From an uncultured Bacilli bacterium (GTDB lineage Bacteria; Bacillota_I; Bacilli_A; RF39; UBA660): a DNA stretch of 6,338 nt. Under the pieces are notes generated by a model. The model saw only the letters and a list, made by a program, of their open reading frames with translations. It was not told the DNA's origin and made no database searches. Numbering within the stretch: position 1 is the first letter of the stretch; every line of letters starts with the position of its first letter. Where the stretch lies: positions 1-6,338 of the forward strand of contig CALVQZ010000022.1 in the NCBI GenBank assembly GCA_944358275.1, written 5' to 3'. Of this stretch, positions 1 to 5,277 are shown piece after piece. Position numbers and translations under genes: made by a program.

Positions 1-278
1 AGAGCAAGACATACTTGTTCTTGTGTGTTTTTATCTACATTACAATCTTCCATAATCTTTTTCGTATTTGTTAAATTTTCAGCATTATTCATGCCAAATA
101 ATTTGTAATCATCAACGTCATGGAGTAATGCTATCAAAGAAACAATATCTTTATTAGCATTTTCTTTTGTTGCAAATCTTAAAGATAAATCTAATACTCT
201 ATTTATATGATCCATTCCATGTCCTGAATCATCTTTATCTGACAATTTAATAACTTCCTCTTTAACTTTTTCTATCAT
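1..278 (-). CDS. HD-domain phosphohydrolase, N-terminal part (truncated by window edge)
   Basis: This is the first 92 codons of a gene that runs off the left edge. The start ATG (278-276) is preceded by an AAAGGAT ribosome binding site that overlaps the stop of the DUF3006 gene 12 bp upstream, so it is the third gene of that operon. Visible HD-superfamily landmarks are HGMDHINRV (His20, Asp23-His24, Arg27) and ALLHDVDD (His53-Asp54), spaced as in the YedJ/YpgQ-like group of small cytosolic HD proteins. Members of this superfamily are metal-dependent phosphohydrolases, often acting on nucleotides; the substrate here cannot be told. The C-terminal metal ligand lies outside the window. The HD assignment is firm, the subfamily is an inference. 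Confidence 0.85.
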   Translation of the reverse strand, partial: MIEKVKEEVIKLSDKDDSGHGMDHINRVLDLSLRFATKENANKDIVSLIALLHDVDDYKLFGMNNAENLTNTKKIMEDCNVDKNTQEQVCLA

Positions 279-290
279 AATTTGTATCCT

Positions 291-488
291 TTAATCAGAA
301 AATACATCGTTCATAAGTTTTTGAATATGCTCTTTTCTATTTTTACTTTCTTCTTTTTTTACTTCTATCAAAACAATGTCCCCTTCTTTGGAATTAGGAA
401 CTAACACCCTAGGAAGATTAACATAATTATTAGAATCTATTTCAACAACTGCATATTCTCCTTCAAATCTATCTATTATAACTTTCAT
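291..488 (-). CDS. DUF3006 domain-containing small protein
   Basis: This 65-residue soluble protein begins MKVIIDRFEGEYAVVEI, the typical opening of DUF3006. The segment LPRVLVPNSKEGDIVLIEV (about residues 25-43) completes a small beta-rich fold, and a charged helix (residues 44-63, rich in Lys and Glu) ends it, so almost the whole protein is the domain. The start is set by GAAAGAGGTAGTT just before the ATG. It lies 12 bp after the MBL-fold gene and 12 bp before the HD gene, in one operon. DUF3006 genes are commonly found beside stand-alone ComEC-type MBL-fold proteins, as here, which suggests a partnership, but the biochemical role of the family is unknown to me. Confidence 0.85.
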   Translation of the reverse strand: MKVIIDRFEGEYAVVEIDSNNYVNLPRVLVPNSKEGDIVLIEVKKEESKNRKEHIQKLMNDVFSD

Positions 489-500
489 AACTACCTCTTT

Positions 501-1448
501 CTATTTAGATGTTGTAACTTCAAGTGTATCACCATCACTTGTTACAATTATATTACCATTTAAATCTGTTCTATATACTTTTGCACCACTACTTTGAAAT
601 CTACTAACCACATCTTCACTTGGATGATTATATTCATTATCTGCACCAACGCTTATAATAGCATACTTAGCATTCACTTTCTTTACAAAAGAAGCACTAG
701 ATGACGTATCACTACCATGATGTCCTACTTTAATAACATCTACTGATACATCAGTTTTTATCTCATCCTCACTTACTCTCTCAGCATCCCCCATAAACAA
801 GAAGCTTTTGTTCTTATAAACTATTTTAATTACAGCAGAATAATTATTTAAATCACTATAATTATCACTATTAGGCGCAATAATATCTACTCTTAAATTA
901 TCAATATTTAAAATACTAACTCCTACTTTTGCAGTAGTTACTTTCAAGTTATTATCTACTATTGTATTAAGTAAATTCTCATAAGTTTTACTAGTAGAAA
1001 TAGCTTTAGGCATATATATCTTTCCAATTACAAAATTATTTATAATATATGACATACCTCCAATATGATCCGCATGTGGATGAGTCCCAATTAAATAATC
1101 TATTTTAAAATAACCTAAATCTCTTATATATTCAGCTATATAAGAAGAAACATTAGATTCACCCGCATCTATCAGCATAGTCATATCATTAGGTAATTCT
1201 ATAAAAATAGAGTCCCCCTCGCCTACATCTATGTAATGAACCTTTATTTTAGCACCTTCTATAATATAAGATGAGTAACTATCTTCTATCTTTACAGTAT
1301 CTTCCAACCCTCCATCATTAGATACTTCTTTTTCATTACTAGATAAAGGAAAAATACCTAAAATACATATTAAAACAATTACAAAAACACCAATAAAATT
1401 TAATTTTTTATTACGTAATTGAGATCTATATTTTCTTAACTTTCTCAT
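501..1448 (-). CDS. ComEC-type MBL-fold metallo-hydrolase, membrane-anchored or exported
   Basis: This 315-residue protein starts at an ATG preceded by GAGTAGGTGAAGT. Residues 1-16 are strongly basic and are followed by one hydrophobic helix (about 17-36), so the protein is a signal-anchored or secreted enzyme acting outside the membrane. The MBL domain fills residues 65-315: VHYIDVGEGDS (70-80, the ComEC-type variant of IDVGQGDS), the metal-binding THPHADH (His123, His125, Asp127, His128), FMGDAE (Asp221), KVGHHGS (His243-His244) and NEYNHPS (His275). It corresponds to the C-terminal hydrolase domain of ComEC/Rec2 without the membrane channel, so it is not by itself a DNA uptake protein. A nuclease or phosphodiesterase activity is inferred from the family. 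It is first in an operon with DUF3006 and HD genes and has its own promoter. Confidence 0.9.
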   Translation of the reverse strand: MRKLRKYRSQLRNKKLNFIGVFVIVLICILGIFPLSSNEKEVSNDGGLEDTVKIEDSYSSYIIEGAKIKVHYIDVGEGDSIFIELPNDMTMLIDAGESNVSSYIAEYIRDLGYFKIDYLIGTHPHADHIGGMSYIINNFVIGKIYMPKAISTSKTYENLLNTIVDNNLKVTTAKVGVSILNIDNLRVDIIAPNSDNYSDLNNYSAVIKIVYKNKSFLFMGDAERVSEDEIKTDVSVDVIKVGHHGSDTSSSASFVKKVNAKYAIISVGADNEYNHPSEDVVSRFQSSGAKVYRTDLNGNIIVTSDGDTLEVTTSK

Positions 1449-1467
1449 ACTTCACCTACTCAATTAC

Positions 1468-1496
1468 ATTATAGCATCATAAACCTATTTTATAAA
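1468..1496 (-). promoter_or_regulatory. Sigma-A-type promoter of the MBL-fold/DUF3006/HD operon
   Basis: On the minus strand a perfect -10 TATAAT (1473-1468) carries an extended TGC (1476-1474). It is spaced exactly 17 bp from TTTATA (1496-1491), which matches TTGACA at 4 of 6 positions. Transcription would begin near 1461, leaving a very short leader before the AGGTGA site and the ATG at 1448. This is a strong-looking constitutive promoter. Confidence 0.75.
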
Positions 1497-1501
1497 TATT
1501 T

Positions 1502-1520
1502 TAACTAAAATATTTAGTTA
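1502..1520. repeat. Perfect A/T-only inverted repeat overlapping the peptide gene stop
   Basis: TAACTAAA and TTTAGTTA form a perfect 8-bp inverted repeat around a 3-nt centre. The outer end contains the TAA stop of the small peptide gene, and the repeat lies 6 bp upstream of the -35 of the next operon. It has no G/C clamp beyond one pair and no following T-run on the minus strand, so it is a poor terminator. It could be an operator or a weak RNA 3' end. Confidence 0.45.
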
Positions 1521-1649
1521 ATCAATAAATACTTTATTCATCAATATTTTTATTTTTATAACTCTATAAATTCTAGATATCAAATTATAATATCTAAACA
1601 CACACCCTCCATATATACTACTTAATTCGTAAATAGATAAGCTTTTCAT
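1518..1649 (-). CDS. Double-glycine-leader peptide precursor (bacteriocin- or pheromone-like)
   Basis: This 43-codon gene has an ATG at 1649-1647 preceded at ideal distance by AAGGAGG, the best ribosome binding site in the window. Residues 1-15, MKSLSIYELSSIYGG, match the double-glycine leader consensus LSxxELxxIxGG at every key position (Leu4, Ser5, Glu8, Leu9, Ile12, Gly14, Gly15). Such leaders are cleaved after Gly-Gly by C39-peptidase ABC exporters. The predicted mature peptide, residues 16-43, starts CVFRYYN, has one Cys, alternating hydrophobic and basic residues (Arg26, Arg29, Lys32, Lys34, Lys39) and a net charge of about +5. It has its own promoter and follows a terminator. No YGNGV motif, second GG-peptide, immunity gene or transporter is seen nearby. 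It could be a bacteriocin, a signalling peptide or an orphan precursor. The frame stays open further upstream without a better start; the strong site decides this one. Confidence 0.75.
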   Translation of the reverse strand: MKSLSIYELSSIYGGCVFRYYNLISRIYRVIKIKILMNKVFID

Positions 1650-1656
1650 ATTGCAT

Positions 1657-1663
1657 CCTCCTT
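1657..1663 (-). promoter_or_regulatory. Consensus ribosome binding site of the GG-leader peptide gene
   Basis: AAGGAGG on the minus strand is followed by a 7-nt spacer and ATG. It is the only full consensus site in the window and fixes the start of the 43-residue peptide, rejecting the longer open frame that reaches up to about 1853. Confidence 0.85.
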
Positions 1664-1709
1664 GTCTATAATATTCTATAAAAATATATAAAACTCCTCG
1701 TATACCCTT

Positions 1710-1738
1710 GTAATAACATACCTTTCTTTCAGTGTCAA
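1710..1738 (-). promoter_or_regulatory. Promoter of the GG-leader peptide gene
   Basis: A perfect -35 TTGACA (1738-1733) is followed, 17 bp on, by TATTAC (1715-1710), a 4-of-6 match to TATAAT that is preceded by an extended TGT (1718-1716). The predicted transcript would start near 1703 and have a leader of about 54 nt. The first two bases of the -35 are the last Ts of the upstream terminator, so the peptide gene is insulated from the upstream operon and separately expressed. Confidence 0.6.
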
Positions 1739-1772
1739 AAAAGCAACCATTAAATTTTTTTAACGATCGCTT
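1737..1772 (-). terminator. Rho-independent terminator of the DUF4474/metallophosphoesterase operon
   Basis: On the minus strand GCGATCGTTAAA (1770-1759) and TTTAATGGTTGC (1754-1743) pair over all 12 positions, with three G-U wobbles, around an AAAA loop. The stem is followed by six Ts (1742-1737), and two more A-T pairs can extend it using A1772-A1771. It begins 22 bp after the metallophosphoesterase stop codon. Confidence 0.8.
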
Positions 1773-1794
1773 ATCATTATTAACACCAACTACA

Positions 1795-2670
1795 TTATTT
1801 AAAAAAATCAACAATAGGTTCACTTTCAAGTACCTCTCTTTTAACAAAAACAATATCTTCTTTATTTGTTCTAAATTTCCATACAGCTAACGTAATTTTT
1901 CCATTTTCTATTTCTAAACAGGTTATCCCATCAGGATGCAAACAACTACCATCATTAAAATAAAGCCTCTCTCCCTTTTGTGGAAATATTGGATTGTGAG
2001 TATGCCCTGAAATTAAAATCTTCTTATTTTCTATACTCCATTTTTTTAATTTTTCCTCAGTTTTATTTAACACTTTATTATTTTTTGCAGCACTAGTCGG
2101 ATCTTTTAACCCAATATGTTCAAATGGTTTCCATAAATATCTAACAAGAAAACGAGAAACCTTCCAAATCGTATCATTTAAAAAATCTACTTGATGGCCA
2201 TGAAGCAAAAATATATCATAATTATTATATTTTAAAACTAATGACTCATATACGACTAATCCATCTAATAGTGGCTCTATTTCTTTAGTTTTTGTATTAT
2301 AATGTTTGTAAAAACATTTTTCTAATTCTTTTTGTGTTTTTTTTACTATATCATGATTTCCATAGATCATAATAAGTCTACCAGTGTCATTAAATTTCTT
2401 AAGTTGCTCAAATGTTGCTAAATGCGCTGAAACTATATCCTTGCAATCTTCAACTTCCCACAATTCATCACCATCACCTAATTCAATATAAACAAACCCT
2501 TTCTTATAATAGCTTGCTAAAGCAGCCTCAAATATATTTTGATTTTTAATAAAATTATCATAATTATTACCAGCTCCCCTATGACAATCACTCATTATAA
2601 CTATCTTTGAATTATCATCTATTAAAATACGTCTAGATTTATTAAAAATATTATCTAACTTTTTTGACAT
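1795..2670 (-). CDS. Calcineurin-like (LpxH-like) metallophosphoesterase
   Basis: This 291-residue cytosolic protein has all five metallophosphoesterase blocks: SDCHRGAG (Asp28, His30), GDGDELWE (65-72, Asp66), GNHD (104-107), LLHGH (His157) and SGHTHN (His223, His225). The GDxxELWE form resembles the UDP-2,3-diacylglucosamine hydrolase (LpxH) branch, but a Clostridium-type cell has no lipid A, so a different phosphodiester or pyrophosphate substrate is likely. A Trp/Arg/Phe-rich insert at about 168-190 may contact lipid or membrane, as the cap does in LpxH; this is inference. The start lies 3 bp after the DUF4474 stop, with AAAGG inside that gene's last codons, so translation is probably coupled. 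The gene ends the operon ahead of a strong terminator. Confidence 0.88.
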   Translation of the reverse strand: MSKKLDNIFNKSRRILIDDNSKIVIMSDCHRGAGNNYDNFIKNQNIFEAALASYYKKGFVYIELGDGDELWEVEDCKDIVSAHLATFEQLKKFNDTGRLIMIYGNHDIVKKTQKELEKCFYKHYNTKTKEIEPLLDGLVVYESLVLKYNNYDIFLLHGHQVDFLNDTIWKVSRFLVRYLWKPFEHIGLKDPTSAAKNNKVLNKTEEKLKKWSIENKKILISGHTHNPIFPQKGERLYFNDGSCLHPDGITCLEIENGKITLAVWKFRTNKEDIVFVKREVLESEPIVDFFK

Positions 2671-2673
2671 ATT

Positions 2674-3588
2674 TTAACCTTTTTTCACTCTATAAACACT
2701 GCTATCTAAAAATATTATATCTTCATCTTTTCTTAATTCAACTTTACTTTTTTCTATAGGGTTTTTCAAAATATCAGGAATAAATTTACTAACTTCAATA
2801 ATTTTACTATCAGTTTTCGTATCATCTATTCCATTATCATCTATAAAATTAGCTAAATATTCATTATATAATTCTACATTTTTCTTATTAAAATGCTGGT
2901 TAATACTACTTACAAGCCATGTTCTTGTCCATACTTTTCTTGTTTTAGGCTTTTTAAATCTAAAAGAAAAAGTGTTATTTATAACAGTATAATCTTTATT
3001 TTTATATCTTAATTTCTTAAACGATTTAAAAAATGCTTCTAACATTTTTTCATCTTTAAAAGTAATACTTACATCCATAGAAAGTTCTTTAGGTTTACTA
3101 AACATTCCCAATTTAAATATTGCAAGCCACCAATGTTTATCTTTTACTTTAGCAATCACTTTATCATTTTTATACAAAGTTATACTTATATCGAGCATTT
3201 CTTCACATGATGGAAAATAAACTGTTTTTTTATTTACTTTTTTATCTTTAGTAGAATAAATGCCAACTTCTGCTCCTGTTACAATTCCATATTGTCCTTT
3301 CCAAAACGTAATTAACCAATTTTTATTATCATAATTAAATCTTACTGGTTCAGTATCTATTATCATTCTAAATAATGGAGCCCATACATCATACATATGT
3401 GTATACCCAAAATTCTTTTGCCATGCATTTTTTGTAGAATAAAATAGATCATTTTTAGAATCATATATAAATCCCATAGCAGAAAAACCATCATATGAAA
3501 TTTTTCCATATTTCTTTACTATTACATATAAAATTGATTTTATTAAAATACAAATTACAGGTGCAATAATTAAAAATAATATAATCAT
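2674..3588 (-). CDS. DUF4474 domain-containing membrane-anchored protein
   Basis: This 304-residue protein begins with one hydrophobic helix (about 2-24), then a basic turn (KKYGK), so it is anchored with most of its mass probably in the cytoplasm. Residues about 38-112 carry the DUF4474 hallmark blocks: GFIYDSKNDLFYS, NAWQKNFGY, PLFRMIIDTEPVRFNY and WLITFWKGQYGIVTGAEVGIY. The rest of the domain runs to about residue 245 (including KHWWLAIFKLGMFSKP, 151-166), followed by a charged tail. The function of the family is unknown. The start is supported by GGTGGT upstream. It is the first gene of an operon with the LpxH-like phosphoesterase, which suggests a shared substrate or a membrane-recruitment role. 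Confidence 0.85.
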   Translation of the reverse strand: MIILFLIIAPVICILIKSILYVIVKKYGKISYDGFSAMGFIYDSKNDLFYSTKNAWQKNFGYTHMYDVWAPLFRMIIDTEPVRFNYDNKNWLITFWKGQYGIVTGAEVGIYSTKDKKVNKKTVYFPSCEEMLDISITLYKNDKVIAKVKDKHWWLAIFKLGMFSKPKELSMDVSITFKDEKMLEAFFKSFKKLRYKNKDYTVINNTFSFRFKKPKTRKVWTRTWLVSSINQHFNKKNVELYNEYLANFIDDNGIDDTKTDSKIIEVSKFIPDILKNPIEKSKVELRKDEDIIFLDSSVYRVKKG

Positions 3589-3605
3589 ACAATTACCACC
3601 ATTTC

Positions 3606-3640
3606 TACAATATTGTATGAATATTTATAAAAATGAATAA
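3606..3640 (-). promoter_or_regulatory. Possible promoter of the DUF4474 operon with overlapping palindrome
   Basis: TACAAT (3617-3612, minus strand) lies 17 bp from TTATTC (3640-3635) and could be the -10 of the operon; the -35 is weak. The -10 is half of a perfect 12-bp palindrome, TACAATATTGTA (3606-3617), which could be an operator covering the promoter. The palindrome may equally be chance in such AT-rich DNA. Confidence 0.35.
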
Positions 3641-3651
3641 AGATAGATATT

Positions 3652-4062
3652 ACAATTTAAAAAGAAAAAATCAGAAACTTCTATATAGTTATTACTAACA
3701 TTATAAGAATTTCTCAAATGAGCATTAACTCTTGCAACTTATTCTTCCATATGAAAAGGTTTAGTAACATAATCAATTGCACCATTTGAAAGTCCTGTTA
3801 ATTTATCTTCTAATTCAGATTTAACAGTAAGCATTATAATCTTAGATTTAATATCATCTTCTCTTATCCTCTTTAAAATATTAAAACCATCTATTATAGG
3901 AAGCATTACATCTAAAATAATAAGATCATAAATATTCGTAAGAGCATTATAAAGCCCATCTTCTCCATTTAAAGAAATATCTACTAAATATTTTTCTTTT
4001 TTTAACCTATCTGCAATTAAATCTGCTAATTTATACTCATCTTCAACAACTAATATACGCAT
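3652..4062 (-). pseudogene. OmpR/PhoB-family response regulator, truncated by a nonsense codon
   Basis: The start is ATG 4062-4060, preceded by AAAGGTGATATT; an upstream in-frame ATG at 4131 has no such site and lies upstream of the -10. Residues 1-107 are an intact receiver: VVEDE (Glu7, Asp8), phosphoacceptor Asp51 in LILDVMLP, Thr79 in MLTV, and Lys101 in TKPF. At KPFHMEE the frame meets TAA (3741-3739), but reading past it gives VARVNAHLRNSYNV and then NNYIEVSDF, exactly the linker of OmpR-type regulators, where Leu (TTA) normally sits at the stop. Similarity fades near 3652 and a second stop comes at 3627, so the winged-helix DNA-binding domain is gone. No histidine kinase is nearby. The receiver-only product (3739-4062, 107 residues) could still be made and be phosphorylated, but cannot bind DNA by the usual route. 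Confidence 0.85.
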
Positions 4063-4111
4063 AATATCACCTTTACAATTATTAAACTTAATAATTAAAT
4101 AAACATTAAAT

Positions 4112-4120
4112 ATTATACCA
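4112..4120 (-). promoter_or_regulatory. Extended -10 promoter of the response regulator remnant
   Basis: TGGTATAAT (4120-4112, minus strand) is a perfect extended -10, about 50 bp upstream of the ATG at 4062. No good -35 lies at 17 bp, as expected for extended -10 promoters. The broken gene therefore still looks transcribed. Confidence 0.6.
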
Positions 4121-4146
4121 AATTTATGCATTTTTTTAATTATATT

Positions 4147-4155
4147 TGTTATAAT
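4147..4155 (+). promoter_or_regulatory. Extended -10 promoter of the YgjV-like gene
   Basis: TGTTATAAT is a perfect extended -10 with no clear -35. Transcription would begin near 4162, just ahead of the GAGGTGAT ribosome binding site (4163-4170), giving an unusually short leader. It is divergent from, and within about 30 bp of, the minus-strand -10 at 4112-4117, so the two promoters probably compete for polymerase. Confidence 0.6.
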
Positions 4156-4174
4156 AATTCACGAGGTGATAATA

Positions 4175-5227
4175 ATGTATTATATAGCACAAATTCTAGG
4201 TGCATTAGGTTGGTTTTTTCTTTTAATAAGCTATTGGAAAAGCGGTAATAAAAAAATACTATATTTTCAGCTAGTTGCTTGCTTTTTATTTGTAATAAAT
4301 TATGGTATTTTAGGTGCAACTTCGGGAATAATCATAGTAGCATTTGAAATAATAAGAGATTTTCTTTATATAAAAGTTAAAAATCCAATGAAAATATTTT
4401 ATCTAACAATACCATTTTATATACTAATTGCGATATTTTCAAAAGAAGGATTTATTTCATTTTTCTCCGTTTTAGCATCATTAGTAGATTCATATGCACT
4501 AACTAAGAAAAATAGTAAAGTAGTAGCAATAGGAATCATTACATATTCATTATGGATTGTATATGACTTATCGTTTCACAGTTATAGTACTGTAGTTGCA
4601 GAGATATTTTTAATAATATCAAATATTATTGTTTTATCAAGATATAAAAAAGCATATTACAAAAGCGATAAATTATCATTCTCAAGAGGACTTACTTATA
4701 ATTCTAAAATAGTAGATGAAATATATAAATTGAATAAAAATAATTTTGATAAAGACTTTATATTACCTAAAGAAATGCTAGATGACATAATTAAAAGTAA
4801 AAAGACTGATTTAGTTATAATACATGATGAAGAAGATATTATTGGATATATTAACTTTATAATTATAAAAAAGAAAACATATGAAAAAATATTAAGAATG
4901 GAAAAATATAAACTTATTAAAAAAAGTGATATATCTTTCTTTAATAAAAACAATTTAAATTATATAGATATAAATAAAATAGCAGTACAAAATAATTATC
5001 AAAACGATAAGACAATTAAACTTATTTCAAATACTATATTTAAATACATTATAGAAAAAGAAAAAAAAGGATTTAGTATAAATGGTGTTGTATCTATATC
5101 TACAAACGATTTTGATAAAAGTATATTAGAATATAGTAAATTTAATAAAGAAAAAGAATGTGATGAATTTATAATTTATACACTAGATAAAAATAAATTA
5201 GAAAAGATTAAGCAAAAAAGCAAGTAA
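4175..5227 (+). CDS. YgjV-like membrane protein fused to a C-terminal GNAT-like domain
   Basis: The 350-residue product starts at ATG 4175, placed 4 nt after GAGGTGAT; an in-frame GTG at 4166 lies inside that site and is unlikely. Residues 1-158 hold about six or seven hydrophobic helices (near 3-20, 29-47, 50-66, 73-88, 92-108, 116-131, 137-155) and resemble the YgjV family of small inner-membrane proteins (IAQILGALGWFFLLISYW; QLVACFLFVINYGILGATSG). Residues about 165-340 are soluble and look like a GNAT acyltransferase fold: a strand pair LVIIHDEEDIIGYINFII, then YIDINKIAVQNNYQND before a helix, matching strand beta4 and motif A, although the acetyl-CoA loop R/QxxGxG/A is not conserved. Catalysis is thus uncertain. 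The role is unknown; a membrane-tethered transferase is the inference. The gene ends in a bidirectional terminator. Confidence 0.7.
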   Translation: MYYIAQILGALGWFFLLISYWKSGNKKILYFQLVACFLFVINYGILGATSGIIIVAFEIIRDFLYIKVKNPMKIFYLTIPFYILIAIFSKEGFISFFSVLASLVDSYALTKKNSKVVAIGIITYSLWIVYDLSFHSYSTVVAEIFLIISNIIVLSRYKKAYYKSDKLSFSRGLTYNSKIVDEIYKLNKNNFDKDFILPKEMLDDIIKSKKTDLVIIHDEEDIIGYINFIIIKKKTYEKILRMEKYKLIKKSDISFFNKNNLNYIDINKIAVQNNYQNDKTIKLISNTIFKYIIEKEKKGFSINGVVSISTNDFDKSILEYSKFNKEKECDEFIIYTLDKNKLEKIKQKSK

Positions 5228-5277
5228 TTGATGTGATGAACTGTGATATGAACCCCATCTCAAATACCTGCTTTTTT
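5214..5277. terminator. Bidirectional intrinsic terminator between convergent genes
   Basis: Two 18-nt arms (5214-5231 and 5260-5277) pair at 16 positions: AAAAAAGCA with TGCTTTTTT, GTA with TAC and TTGA with TCAA, broken by single mismatches. T-runs occur on both strands, so it can stop transcription from either side. The arms contain the TAA stop of the YgjV-like gene and the edge of the stop of the opposite gene. The 28-nt loop holds a near direct repeat, TGTGATGAAC (5232-5241) and TGTGATATGAAC (5242-5253), and is clearly richer in G/C than its surroundings. Confidence 0.75.

Noticed and set aside
1650..1853. Open frame continuing upstream of the GG-leader peptide, which would make a 111-residue protein
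   Set aside because: It crosses a terminator and overlaps the end of the phosphoesterase gene; its start has no ribosome binding site, while the internal ATG at 1649 has a consensus one.
3600..3602. ATG opening a five-codon frame whose TGA overlaps the start of the DUF4474 gene
   Set aside because: It is too short and lacks its own binding site; the overlap is most simply chance in the leader.
3589..3738. Possible separate small gene between the DUF4474 gene and the receiver stop
   Set aside because: Readable codons here match the linker of OmpR-type regulators in frame with the receiver, so they are its remnant, not a new gene.
4063..4131. N-terminal extension of the response regulator from the ATG at 4131
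   Set aside because: That ATG lies upstream of the extended -10 (4120-4112) and has no ribosome binding site; the receiver family starts at MRILVVEDE, where AAAGGTGATATT precedes the ATG at 4062.
4166..4174. GTG start at 4166 for the YgjV-like gene
   Set aside because: The GTG is part of the GAGGTGAT ribosome binding site used by the ATG at 4175.
4696..4953. 85-codon minus-strand frame inside the YgjV-like gene
   Set aside because: It is the complement of a well-supported coding region, with low-complexity hydrophobic content and no ribosome binding site.
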